64,000 nucleotides of DNA. Origin: CAYGZL01 sp964354345 (GTDB taxonomy: Bacteria > Chloroflexota > Anaerolineae > Anaerolineales > UBA4823). This document shows positions 25,161-33,597 of this stretch, piece after piece. The notes under the pieces are model-generated. The model was not told the origin of the DNA, did not search any database, and saw nothing but the letters and a program-made list of their open reading frames with translations. Position numbers and translations under genes: made by a program. Positions within the stretch are counted from its first letter, which is position 1. Each line of letters begins with the position of its first letter. The DNA lies in the NCBI GenBank assembly GCA_964354345.1, contig CAYGZL010000170.1:62001-126000 (forward strand), read 5' to 3'.

Positions 25161-26486
25161 ATGAGTGATATCGCGATCCGAGTCGAACAGTTAGGGAAGC
25201 AGTACACCATCGGAACCGCGCCAGAGCGTTATCGCACCCTGCGCGACAGCCTGGTGGAGGCGGCAGGTGCTCCGCAGCGTTGGTTGCAGAGGCGGCGGGT
25301 GGCACCGGAGAAACTGTCTGACGATAACACTTTATGGGCTTTGCGAGAGGTGAGTTTTGAAGTGCGCAAAGGACAGGTGCTTGGTGTGATCGGACGTAAT
25401 GGAGCCGGGAAGAGCACCTTGTTGAAGATTCTTTCGCGCGTGACAGAGCCAAGCACCGGTTTTGCTGAAATCCACGGCCGGGTTGGGTCTTTATTGGAAG
25501 TCGGCACTGGTTTTCATCCAGAGTTGACTGGTCGGGAGAATATCTACTTGAACGGCGCTATTTTGGGGATGAAACGCGCCGAAATCGAGCAGAAATTCGA
25601 TGAGATGGTGGCTTTTTCTGAAGTAGAAAGATTTATTGATACGCCGGTCAAACGCTATTCCAGTGGAATGTACCTGCGTCTGGCTTTCGCGGTCGCAGCC
25701 CACTTGGAGCCGGAAATATTAGTAGTGGATGAAGTGCTGGCAGTAGGTGATGCAGAATTCCAGCGAAAATGCCTGGGAAAAATGAGCGATGTCGCTCAAC
25801 AGGGCAGAACGGTACTCTTTGTCAGCCATAATATGTCTGCCATCTTGCGTTTGACCGAAGAGACGATTGTTTTGGATAAAGGGCAGATGGTGCTGCGGGC
25901 TGATACTCCCAAAGCTGTTGATTATTACCTATCTACGGGTTATGCGCAGATCGGTGAGCGGGTTTGGCAGCCTCATGAAATTCCCCCTGAAGCGATGCCT
26001 TTCCACCCAATCGGTCTGCGTGTGCGTAATACGCAACAGCGCGTGGTGGACACACTGCGCTCGGTAGAACCAATTTTGATTGAGGTTGAGTATATTCTCG
26101 AAGCACCGATCACCGGTCTGCGAGTGGGGGTCTACCTCATTACCACGCGCGGAGAGTATGTGTTCACTTCCTTCGATACCGATGAAGCCGGACAGTTCGA
26201 GCGCCTGCGCGTTCGCCAGGCGGGTCGCTATATCAGCCGTTGTGTCGTTCCGGCTGACTTTTTGAACGAAGGCCGTTATGTGATTGGCTTCAATGCCAGC
26301 ACTTATCGAATCAAACGCTATTTCCAAGATGAGCAAGCCCTGACCTTTACTGTGGATGGCGCTGGCGCCCCGGGCATGCAGTGGGCAGAGCAGCGTCTCG
26401 GACCGGTCCGACCGCGCCTGGCCTGGTCGCTCGTGGAAGTATCCAACATCCCAAATCCAATATCCGACTTGGGGATAAAAGCATGA
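25161..26486 (+). CDS. wzt: ABC polysaccharide exporter ATP-binding protein with C-terminal glycan-binding domain (Wzt-like)
   Basis: A 441-residue protein. The ATPase has Walker A GRNGAGKSTLLK (residues 78-89), signature RYSSGMYLRLAFAVA and Walker B LVVDEVLAVGDAEFQ. Residues about 270-415 form a Wzt C-terminal-like beta domain (VEPILIEVEYILEAPITGLRVGVYL), which in E. coli O8/O9a Wzt recognises the non-reducing end of the chain. The last residues (SNIPNPISDLGIKA) come from a TCCAA tract, and the stop overlaps the next ATG. Confidence 0.9.
   Translation: MSDIAIRVEQLGKQYTIGTAPERYRTLRDSLVEAAGAPQRWLQRRRVAPEKLSDDNTLWALREVSFEVRKGQVLGVIGRNGAGKSTLLKILSRVTEPSTGFAEIHGRVGSLLEVGTGFHPELTGRENIYLNGAILGMKRAEIEQKFDEMVAFSEVERFIDTPVKRYSSGMYLRLAFAVAAHLEPEILVVDEVLAVGDAEFQRKCLGKMSDVAQQGRTVLFVSHNMSAILRLTEETIVLDKGQMVLRADTPKAVDYYLSTGYAQIGERVWQPHEIPPEAMPFHPIGLRVRNTQQRVVDTLRSVEPILIEVEYILEAPITGLRVGVYLITTRGEYVFTSFDTDEAGQFERLRVRQAGRYISRCVVPADFLNEGRYVIGFNASTYRIKRYFQDEQALTFTVDGAGAPGMQWAEQRLGPVRPRLAWSLVEVSNIPNPISDLGIKA
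26441..26470 (+). repeat. ATCCAACATCCCAAATCCAA tract (family D), coding
   Basis: In frame at the very end of the exporter ATPase, read as SNIPNPISD. Confidence 0.45.
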
Positions 26487-28210
26487 GTCCTGATAGGCTC
26501 CGTTCGTCGCTCCCATCGTTGCGAGCGTTCTTCGCGAAGCAATCTAAGCGGATCCTGGGTGAATTACCTTTTACCGCAGAACTCTACTGGCAACTCCGTC
26601 AGCAAGGTAAACCAGTGAATAAGAGTTTTGCCTTGAACCGGACTGCGAAATGGCTACCGCAGTGGCTCTCTCAGGCTGAGGTGGCATTGTCGAATTCCCG
26701 GAGCGACACCCCTTGTACCAGTGGTCTAGAACTGCTGGTGCGCCATGATCGAAAGGTGTTAGTCTTCACCACGTTGCGGTACTGGATCGAGCACGCGACT
26801 CTCTTAGGGATTGCCCTGGCTGGTCTGGGCGACCAGGTCACCCTGGCTTATCTGCCATACGCGAACTGGCACCGTCCCATCAACCGTTTCGATTTGCGCC
26901 GTCATAATGCTTATGCTCAAAATATGCTGCAACGCGCCAGCCCACTAATGCGGACTATCTCTTTCATGGAGACAAAATCTGCTGGCTCGCGCGGGTCAAT
27001 GCCTTCGCTGCCGAAGACATTGGTACATGAGATTGAGGCGGTATCGGAGCGCGATGTCCAATATACTTTGCAGGTGGAAGAGGTGGATCACCAGGATGCT
27101 CTATACCGGCTTCGCATGGAACGTAACCTGCAAGCAGCTACCGCTGCACTGGCCTGGATGCAAGCTAACCACCCGCAGGTCTTAATCACACCGAATGGCA
27201 GTATTATCGAAATGGGCGCGGTGTATCAGGTGGCGCGCTTCTTGGATATTCCAGTGGTCACCTATGAATTCGGCGAGCAGCGGGGGCGTATCTGGTTGGC
27301 GCAAAATGGTGAGGTGATGCGCCAGGATACGATTGATATGTGGCAATCGTGCAGGCATACCCCACTGACTTCCTTACAATGGGGGCAAATTCGGGCGTTG
27401 TATGCATCCCGGCAGCAAGCCAACCTGTGGGAGAACTTTACCCGCCGTTGGCAAGGGCAACCAGGTCAGGGCGGCGCACAGGTGCGTCAGGCGCTTGGCC
27501 TGGGTGATGGCTCCGATTCCCAACAACCAGTGGTACTGCTGGCCGCCAACGTGATTGGTGACAGCCTGACCCTGGGCAGGCAAGTTTTCACACGCAATAT
27601 GACGGAGTGGTTAGAGCGCACTCTGCGTACATTAGCACAAAACCCACAGGTAATGGTAATAGTGCGCGTCCATCCAGGAGAACGTTATACCAAAGGCCCG
27701 TCGGTGGCGGACCTGGTGAGGCGCATTCTACCTGACCTGCCAGCGCACATGCGCCTGGTTGGCGCCAGTGATCCAGTCAATACATATGATCTGGTGGAAA
27801 TTGCTGATTTGGGGTTGGTTTATACCACCACGGTCGGCATGGAAATGGCTATGAGCGGTGTCCCTGTAATCGTGGCTGGTTTGACACACTACCGCGCAAA
27901 AGGTTTTACCCTGGATCCGGATTCCTGGCAGACCCATGATCAAATGTTGGAACGAGAGATATCGGGATTGCTGGCTCGCAATGATCCAGCCGCTAATCGC
28001 TTATCCAGGGAACAGGTTGAGCAAGCCTGGACCTATGCCTATCGCTTTTTCTTTGACTTCCCTCTGCCTTTCCCCTGGCACTTGCTGCATTTCTGGAACG
28101 AGTTGGACACCTGGTCACTGGAAAAGGTTCTGTCACCCGAAGGGTTGGCACAATTCGGAGAGGCTTTCGACTGTCTGATCGGCGAACCGCGTTGTTGGAG
28201 GACAAATTGA
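26483..28210 (+). CDS. Capsule polysaccharide synthesis (KpsS/KpsC-like, PF05159-type) GT-B protein
   Basis: A 575-residue soluble protein. The C-terminal half has the pattern I associate with capsule_synth glycosyltransferases: VMVIVRVHPGERYTKG, then DLGLVYTTTVGMEMAMSGVPVIVAG. Two further proteins in the window (43764 and 57053) share the HP-x-E and hY-x-S/T-x4-E-x4-G-x-P-V-I pattern. The ATG overlaps the exporter stop; the frame is open further upstream. Residues 8-25 (SLPSLRAFFAKQSKRI) are encoded by a TTGCGAGCG...GCGAAGCAATCT repeat. Known relatives transfer Kdo; a nonulosonic acid donor is possible here. Confidence 0.7.
   Translation: MSPDRLRSSLPSLRAFFAKQSKRILGELPFTAELYWQLRQQGKPVNKSFALNRTAKWLPQWLSQAEVALSNSRSDTPCTSGLELLVRHDRKVLVFTTLRYWIEHATLLGIALAGLGDQVTLAYLPYANWHRPINRFDLRRHNAYAQNMLQRASPLMRTISFMETKSAGSRGSMPSLPKTLVHEIEAVSERDVQYTLQVEEVDHQDALYRLRMERNLQAATAALAWMQANHPQVLITPNGSIIEMGAVYQVARFLDIPVVTYEFGEQRGRIWLAQNGEVMRQDTIDMWQSCRHTPLTSLQWGQIRALYASRQQANLWENFTRRWQGQPGQGGAQVRQALGLGDGSDSQQPVVLLAANVIGDSLTLGRQVFTRNMTEWLERTLRTLAQNPQVMVIVRVHPGERYTKGPSVADLVRRILPDLPAHMRLVGASDPVNTYDLVEIADLGLVYTTTVGMEMAMSGVPVIVAGLTHYRAKGFTLDPDSWQTHDQMLEREISGLLARNDPAANRLSREQVEQAWTYAYRFFFDFPLPFPWHLLHFWNELDTWSLEKVLSPEGLAQFGEAFDCLIGEPRCWRTN
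26513..26547 (+). repeat. TTGCGAG...CGAAGCAATCT-type repeat, coding
   Basis: CATCGTTGCGAGCGTTCTTC plus GCGAAGCAATCT resembles a repeat seen in many unrelated bacterial genomes (CATTGCGAGCGAAGCGAAGCAATCT). It is read in frame near the start of the capsule-type gene. Confidence 0.5.
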
Positions 28211-28247
28211 AAGGTGCCCGATCTTCACTATGGATAGGTAATTAACG

Positions 28248-29234
28248 ATGAGTATTGGATATACCAATCCGCCGGATGTTAAACAGGAAGTTCGACAGTT
28301 CTATGACCAGGTTGGCTGGCAATTGGTCGGCGATGCCCGTTATTATCAGAATGCTCGTTACGAGGATCTCCGCCCGGTTGCGCGTGCCTATATTCACAAA
28401 TGCCACATGAGGGTGAGACGGCATCTAAAGAAAGCCGGTCAATACTTACTGGATGCTGGCTCTGGTCCAATTCAATACCCGGAATATCTAGAGTATTCGT
28501 TGAATTACCAGTTTCGGGTGTGTGCAGACATCTCGATCACGGCTTTGAAAGAGGCGCAGAATAGAATCGGCGAGCATGGTTTGTATGTAGTTGCTGATGT
28601 CGCTAACTTGCCGTTTCGGTCAGGAGCTTTTGATGGAGTGGTTTCCTTGCATACAATCCACCATTTGCCTGAGCATGAACACCAACGGGCTTACCAGGAG
28701 ATTTACCGTATGTTGGCGCCTGACCGCAGCGCCGTGGTGGTTAACGGTTGGCCTACCTCATCCCTGATGGCGGTGTTCGAGCCGTTCGTGCGTCTGGTGA
28801 CCCGGCTCCACAACTTGAGCCAACGCCTGGTGCGGCGAACGGGCGATACGCAACGAAATAGTAGTGAAGTTTCTGCGATTTCTGACCCCCAACCTCCAAA
28901 AACCAACCTCCAAAAACCAAAAGGCACCTTTACCAGCCGGCATAATTTCGCCTGGGTACAGAACCAGATCGGCTCAAAGATGCCCATCGAAATTCGGGTT
29001 TGGCGCAGCGTTAGTGTGCGCTTTATGCGGGCATTAATCCATCCCTGGTTGGGTGGACGATTTTGGTTATGGCTGCTCTATCATATCGAAGAGCGTTTCC
29101 CACATTATTTTGGGAGAATCGGACAATACCCCTTAATTATCCTGCAGCGTCCAGCCGATACGCCAGTGGATAGGGATGGTAATGTGGCAGTACCGAAGGA
29201 ACAGGTCCTGAACGAAGGGAAGGAAGGTGGATGA
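28248..29234 (+). CDS. SAM-dependent class I methyltransferase
   Basis: A 328-residue protein with motif I YLLDAGSGPIQYPE, a D-rich second motif RVCADIS and the post-motif region LPFRSGAFDGVVSLHTIHHLPE (Methyltransf_11 type). Residues about 205-230 (TQRNSSEVSAISDPQPPKTNLQKPKG) are a repeat-built insertion: a family A core followed by two exact 14-base direct repeats. Substrate unknown; a sugar or glycan end is likely from context. The stop overlaps the PseB-like start (ATGA). Confidence 0.82.
   Translation: MSIGYTNPPDVKQEVRQFYDQVGWQLVGDARYYQNARYEDLRPVARAYIHKCHMRVRRHLKKAGQYLLDAGSGPIQYPEYLEYSLNYQFRVCADISITALKEAQNRIGEHGLYVVADVANLPFRSGAFDGVVSLHTIHHLPEHEHQRAYQEIYRMLAPDRSAVVVNGWPTSSLMAVFEPFVRLVTRLHNLSQRLVRRTGDTQRNSSEVSAISDPQPPKTNLQKPKGTFTSRHNFAWVQNQIGSKMPIEIRVWRSVSVRFMRALIHPWLGGRFWLWLLYHIEERFPHYFGRIGQYPLIILQRPADTPVDRDGNVAVPKEQVLNEGKEGG
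28853..28878 (+). repeat. Family A element, coding
   Basis: ACGAAATAGTAGTGAAGTTTC then TGCG; GAAAT pairs with GTTTC (one G-T pair) around a longer loop. Read as QRNSSEVS. Confidence 0.45.
28891..28918 (+). repeat. Two tandem 14-base direct repeats in a methyltransferase gene
   Basis: AACCTCCAAAAACC occurs twice with no spacer (28891-28904 and 28905-28918). Fourteen is not a multiple of three, so the two copies are read in different frames, giving PQPPKTNLQKP. Confidence 0.7.
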
Positions 29235-30244
29235 ATCGGATGAATTCCGTAATGAATTGGAAAGATCAAGTTATCCTGGTGACAGGCGGTACGGGCTCTT
29301 TTGGCAAAAAATTTATCGAGATCATGCTGAAAGAGTTTTATCCGGCCAAGCTGATCGTCTTCAGCCGGGATGAACTAAAACAACATGAGATGCGGGTGGG
29401 TGGTTATGATGCACCCAACTTGCGGTATTTTATTGGGGATGTGCGCGACCTTGATCGTCTACGCCGCGCCATGCATGGAGTAACAATTGTCATTCACACC
29501 GCCGCGCTCAAACAGGTGCCGGCTTGTGAATACAACCCAATGGAGGCAATCAAGACCAATATTCTGGGCAGTAGTAATGTGGTCGAAGCTGCTTTGGATA
29601 TGGGCGTTGAACGAGTGATGGCGTTAAGCACAGATAAGGCAGTCAACCCGGTCAACTTATACGGCGCCACCAAGCTGGCAGCGGAAAAGCTGTTTGTTCA
29701 GAGCAATGCCTATGCAGCGGGTACGGTAACCCGTTTTAGCTGTGTTCGTTATGGAAATGTGGTTGGCAGCCGTGGCAGTGTGATTCCGATTTTTATCCGG
29801 CAACGCCAAAATGGCAAATTGACCATCACCGATCCACGTATGACCCGTTTTTGGCTGACATTAGAGCAGGGTGTTCGTTTTGTCATTCGTTGTACAGAGC
29901 AGATGCTTGGCGGGGAAGTCTTTGTACCGAAGATTCCCAGTACCCACATTATTGACCTGGCGCGGGGGATTGCTCCCGAAGCACAAATCGAGGTCATTGG
30001 CATCCGCCCCGGGGAGAAACTGCATGAGGTGTTGGTGCATGAGGATGAAGCACGCTCGACGCGCGAGCTTGATGATATGTTTGTCGTCCAACCTACCCTG
30101 CCCGTCTGGTTCGCACGCGAGTGGCAAGATCAAGGTAAACCGCTTCCAGAGGGGTTCCGGTATAGTAGCGATACCAATCCAGACTGGCTTACACCAGATC
30201 AGATCCAGGAGATTATTTCCCATTTTGAAACAGAAGAGTATTAA
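29231..30244 (+). CDS. pseB: UDP-GlcNAc 4,6-dehydratase (inverting), PseB-like
   Basis: A 337-residue SDR strongly resembling PseB, which converts UDP-GlcNAc to a UDP-4-keto-6-deoxy-L-AltNAc-type product, the first step of pseudaminic acid synthesis. Blocks: LVTGGTGSFGKKF, FSRDELKQHEM, YFIGDVRD, ALSTDKAVNPVNLYGATKLAAEKL (catalytic Asp-Lys, Tyr and Lys) and RYGNVVGSRGSVIPIF. CapE/FnlA homologues look similar and cannot be fully excluded. The next gene is a reductase rather than the aminotransferase PseC. Confidence 0.85.
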   Translation: MNRMNSVMNWKDQVILVTGGTGSFGKKFIEIMLKEFYPAKLIVFSRDELKQHEMRVGGYDAPNLRYFIGDVRDLDRLRRAMHGVTIVIHTAALKQVPACEYNPMEAIKTNILGSSNVVEAALDMGVERVMALSTDKAVNPVNLYGATKLAAEKLFVQSNAYAAGTVTRFSCVRYGNVVGSRGSVIPIFIRQRQNGKLTITDPRMTRFWLTLEQGVRFVIRCTEQMLGGEVFVPKIPSTHIIDLARGIAPEAQIEVIGIRPGEKLHEVLVHEDEARSTRELDDMFVVQPTLPVWFAREWQDQGKPLPEGFRYSSDTNPDWLTPDQIQEIISHFETEEY

Positions 30245-31197
30245 TGCGTATCCTTGTCACGGGAGCCAGTGGCCTGTTGGGCCTCAACCTGGCTTTGACG
30301 GCGGCCAAGAGGCACACTGTTTTTGGTCAGGTACACAGCCACCCGCTCCACACCACTGCTTTTACCGTTCTTAAAGCAGATTTGCTGGCGCCAGGGGCAG
30401 TGGCGGCTCTGTTAGAACAGACCCGACCCGATTGTGTGATCCACTGCGCGGCGCTGGCCAATCTGGACGCCTGTGAGGCCAATCCAGCCCAGGCGCAACA
30501 ACTAAATACCGAAATCCCGGCTCAACTGGCTGAGCATGTCGCCAGGGGCGGAGCGCGCCGAGGAACCATAATCCCGTTGATCCATGTCTCTACCGATGCG
30601 GTGTTCGACGGTCAGGGAAGGAACTACCGGGAGGAGGATCTACCCAATCCTCTGGGTGTTTATGCACAGACCAAACTGGCTGCCGAAGAAGCGGTCGCCG
30701 CGGTCAATCCCCAGGCGATCATCGCCCGGGTTGTCTTCTTCGGTTGGAGTCTGAGTGGTAGGCGCAGCCTGGCAGAGTTCTTTGTTAATAATCTTAGCCA
30801 GGGAAAGCCGGTAATGGGCTTTACCAATGTGGTTTTTTGTCCGTTGCTGGTAAACGATTTGGTTAATATATTCTTTCAGATGCTTGAGAAGGGGTTAAGC
30901 GGTTTATATCACGTAGTTAGCCGCGAGAGCTTAAGTAAATATGAGTTCGGGGTGCGCATTGCCAGGCGTTTTGGGTTCAGTGAGCGTTTGATCACGCCGT
31001 CAGAGTTAATCCAAGGGGGGCCAAATGCGCATTTGTCGGTTGCGCGCTCACCCCACTTGAGCTTATGTACCGATAAATTGGCTCAAGCTTTGGGACAGCC
31101 TCTTCCCGGCGTCTCCCCGGCTATTGACCGGTTTTACACACTTTATCAACAGGGTTATCCACAATATTTGCAGCACATGGGCAAGGTCTTAGAATAA
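30244..31197 (+). CDS. RmlD-type NAD(P)-dependent sugar reductase
   Basis: A 317-residue SDR of the dTDP-4-dehydrorhamnose reductase family: ILVTGASGLLGLNLALTA, VIHCAALANLDACEANPAQA, HVSTDAVFDGQGRNYREED and YAQTKLAAEEAV. It starts at TAATG with the PseB-like gene. The pair suggests reduction of the 4-keto sugar made upstream, as FnlB/CapF does after FnlA/CapE, but the cupin tail of CapF is absent. No RmlA, RmlB or RmlC genes are nearby, so a rhamnose role is unlikely. Confidence 0.8.
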   Translation: MRILVTGASGLLGLNLALTAAKRHTVFGQVHSHPLHTTAFTVLKADLLAPGAVAALLEQTRPDCVIHCAALANLDACEANPAQAQQLNTEIPAQLAEHVARGGARRGTIIPLIHVSTDAVFDGQGRNYREEDLPNPLGVYAQTKLAAEEAVAAVNPQAIIARVVFFGWSLSGRRSLAEFFVNNLSQGKPVMGFTNVVFCPLLVNDLVNIFFQMLEKGLSGLYHVVSRESLSKYEFGVRIARRFGFSERLITPSELIQGGPNAHLSVARSPHLSLCTDKLAQALGQPLPGVSPAIDRFYTLYQQGYPQYLQHMGKVLE

Positions 31198-31251
31198 TTC
31201 CGATCCACTTGGCCCGCTCGTTGATTGGCGGGATCTTTCGAGCATCGTAGA

Positions 31252-31280
31252 CTGACTGCTGGCTGAGCGCTGAGAGCTGA
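31252..31280 (+). repeat. CTGACTGCTGGCTGAGCGCTGAGAGCTGA tract
   Basis: A low-complexity GCTGA-rich tract in the 97-base gap before the NeuB-like gene. Similar TCAGCGGTCAGCGG tracts lie in frame at 41577 and 42923. The rest of the gap holds a weak CCCGC/GCGGG inverted repeat near 31215-31231. Confidence 0.35.
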
Positions 31281-31294
31281 ATTAGGAGATCACG

Positions 31295-32365
31295 ATGGAA
31301 ATAAAAATCGGCAACCGCTGGATTGGCAACCAGCACCCGACCTACTTTATCGCTGATATTGCTGCGAACCATAATGGCGATCTGGAACAAGCCAGGTTGC
31401 TTATCCGTCTGGCAAAAGAGGCTGGTGCGGATGCAGCCAAATTCCAGAACTTTCGCGCACCGAAAATTGTATCAGACTACGGTTTTCGCCATATGGACAG
31501 CCAGGTCTCACACCAGGCGACGTGGAGGAAATCAATTTTCCAAGTTTATCAGGAAGCCTCGATCCCCTTTGAGTGGACAGCAGTCCTCAAGGAGGAATGT
31601 GACAAAGCCGGTATTGAGTTTTTCTCTGCTCCTTATGATTTTGAAGCGATTGATATGCTCGATCCGTATGTGAAAATGTACAAAGCGGGTTCGGGGGAGA
31701 TTGACTGGCTCGAAGCCATGGAGCGTATGGCACGCAAAGGTAAACCGTTCTTTGTAGCGACAGGCGCTTCAACGATTGGTGAAGTACAGCGCGCGGTCCG
31801 TACAATCCTGGCGATTAACCAGCAGGTCGTTTTGATGCAGTGCAATACCAATTACACAGCCAGTCCCGATAACTACGATCATCTTCATTTGAATGTCCTT
31901 AGAACCTATGCGACGATGTTTCCAGAGGTGATACTGGGCTTATCTGATCATACGCATGCCCTTGCGCCGGTGTTGGGTGCAGTAACTTTGGGAGCGCGCG
32001 TCATCGAGCGCCACTTCACCGATCGCAATGATCGTGAAGGTCCCGACCATAAGTTTGCCATGAACCCGAAAGCCTGGGCGCGGATGGTTGAGGAGACGCG
32101 TTTGTTAGAGCGCGCCCTGGGTTCAGCGGACAAATTTGTAGCTGGCAATGAGCAGGAGACTGTTATCATCCAACGTCGTTGCTTGCGCGCGGCCCGGGAT
32201 ATTCAGGTGGGCGAGGTGATTACCCGCACCATGATCGATGTCCTGCGTCCAGCGACGCCTGGCGCCATCTTGCCCGACCAGATTCCGGCAGTGGTCGGTC
32301 TGCGGGCTCGTGTCGTTTTACCAGCCGGTAAAGAATTACGCTGGACGGATTTAACCACTGATTAA
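31295..32365 (+). CDS. NeuB-family nonulosonic acid synthase with SAF domain
   Basis: A 356-residue enzyme of the sialic/legionaminic/pseudaminic acid synthase family, condensing PEP with an N-acyl hexosamine. The TIM barrel has YFIADIAANHNGDLEQAR, AGADAAKFQNF, YKAGSGEIDWLEAM, FVATGAST, MQCNTNYTA and GLSDHTHA; the C-terminal 60 residues (RRCLRAARDIQVGEVITRTMIDVLRP) are the SAF antifreeze-like cap. The exact sugar is not set by these motifs. First of three NeuB-type genes in the window. Confidence 0.88.
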   Translation: MEIKIGNRWIGNQHPTYFIADIAANHNGDLEQARLLIRLAKEAGADAAKFQNFRAPKIVSDYGFRHMDSQVSHQATWRKSIFQVYQEASIPFEWTAVLKEECDKAGIEFFSAPYDFEAIDMLDPYVKMYKAGSGEIDWLEAMERMARKGKPFFVATGASTIGEVQRAVRTILAINQQVVLMQCNTNYTASPDNYDHLHLNVLRTYATMFPEVILGLSDHTHALAPVLGAVTLGARVIERHFTDRNDREGPDHKFAMNPKAWARMVEETRLLERALGSADKFVAGNEQETVIIQRRCLRAARDIQVGEVITRTMIDVLRPATPGAILPDQIPAVVGLRARVVLPAGKELRWTDLTTD

Positions 32366-32372
32366 ATTCAGC

Positions 32373-33548
32373 ATGCGGATCTTATATTTCTCACGAAATT
32401 ACACAACCCACGATCACCGCTTTCTGTCCGCCCTGGCGAAGACAGAGCATCGCGTGTTCTATCTGCGCCTGGAGCGCCATGCCCACACGCTGGAGACTCG
32501 TCCTCTTCCTGAGAGTATTGAAGCAATTCCCTGGGCTGGTGACAATCCCCAGTCTGCTACAGGACGACCAGCCACTCTACGCGACGCGCCACGGCTATTT
32601 AAGGACCTACGTCGAGTGATCCGGCTGGTCAAGCCTGATTTAATTCATGCCGGTCCGCTACAACGTTCTGCGTTCCTGGCTGCGCTGACCGGTTTTCGAC
32701 CCCTGTTGAGTATGTCGTGGGGGTATGATCTGATTATAGATGCCCAACGGAATCGTTTATGGAAGTGGGCAACGCGTTACACCTTACGGCATAGTGCGCT
32801 GATGATTGGCGATTCTGAGATCATTCGCCAAAAGGCTATTTATTATGGGATGCCTTCTGAGCGGATTGTCACTTTTCCTTGGGGGGTGGATCTACAGCAT
32901 TTCACACCTCCCTGGACAGCACTTAATAACGAATCCACTGACAGGCTACGACCGCTATCCGATCAGTCCACAGGACTATTTACTTTGCTGTCGACGCGTG
33001 CATGGGAACCGATCTACGGTGTAGAGATCATTGCCCGGGCGTTCGTAGCAGCCTGCCAAGGAGGTAAAGAAAACCGCTTACAATTGGTAATGTTAGGCGA
33101 TGGCTCTCAGGCGGGTATTCTCCGGGGCATCTTTCAAGAGGGGGGCGTGGCTGACCAGGTAATCTTCCCAGGTCAGGTAAGTCAGGTTGAGTTAGCGCAA
33201 TATTATCGCTCTGCGGATCTATATATCAGCGCGTCGCATAGCGATGGCACCTCAATTTCCCTGTTGGAAGCCCTGGCTTGTGGCTGCCCGGCATTGGTGT
33301 CAGATATTCCCGGGAACCGCGAGTGGATCACCCCGGGGGTCCAGGGGTGGTGGTTCCCAGATGGCGACGCGACTGCTCTGGCTCAAGCGATAAATCATGC
33401 AGTTTCGCAGCGCTCCCGTTTACCTGAGATGGGTCAGGCGGCTCGCCAGTTGGCTGAGGCGCGGGCAGATTGGGAAAAAAACTTCCCTAAATTGTTGGAG
33501 GCCTATGCCAGGGCGGTGAAGAAAACCGCTGGTGAAGAACACAGTTAG
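32373..33548 (+). CDS. Glycosyltransferase family 4
   Basis: A 391-residue GT4 protein: acceptor domain with FSRNYTTHDHRFLSAL, and donor region SASHSDGTSISLLEALACGCPALVSDIPGNREW. It lies 7 bases after the NeuB-like gene. The last codons and the following spacer are three tandem copies of the GGTGAAGAACAC-type repeat (33513-33565), which replace what would be the native C-terminus (ARAVKKTAGEEHS). Confidence 0.85.
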   Translation: MRILYFSRNYTTHDHRFLSALAKTEHRVFYLRLERHAHTLETRPLPESIEAIPWAGDNPQSATGRPATLRDAPRLFKDLRRVIRLVKPDLIHAGPLQRSAFLAALTGFRPLLSMSWGYDLIIDAQRNRLWKWATRYTLRHSALMIGDSEIIRQKAIYYGMPSERIVTFPWGVDLQHFTPPWTALNNESTDRLRPLSDQSTGLFTLLSTRAWEPIYGVEIIARAFVAACQGGKENRLQLVMLGDGSQAGILRGIFQEGGVADQVIFPGQVSQVELAQYYRSADLYISASHSDGTSISLLEALACGCPALVSDIPGNREWITPGVQGWWFPDGDATALAQAINHAVSQRSRLPEMGQAARQLAEARADWEKNFPKLLEAYARAVKKTAGEEHS

Positions 33549-33565
33549 GTAAAGAGTACAGCCCA
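33513..33565 (+). repeat. Three family B units in tandem over a gene end
   Basis: GCGGT-GAAGAAA-ACCGC (33513-33529, perfect stem), CTGGTGAAGAACACAG (33528-33543) and AGGTAAAGAGTACAG (33547-33561) follow one another across the GT4 stop codon and into the 49-base gap. Confidence 0.55.
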
Positions 33566-33597
33566 GTGAACTTCTATTTCAACCGACAACAACTCTG

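Noticed and set aside
28891..28918. Possible frameshift caused by a 14-base tandem duplication in the methyltransferase gene
   Set aside because: The reading frame stays open to a sensible C-terminus with LGGRFWLWLLYHIEERFPHYFGR, and the whole region is a repeat-derived insertion, so no break is evident.
30244..31197. Rhamnose biosynthesis (RmlD)
   Set aside because: No rmlA, rmlB or rmlC genes were found in the window, and the gene is coupled to a PseB-like dehydratase.
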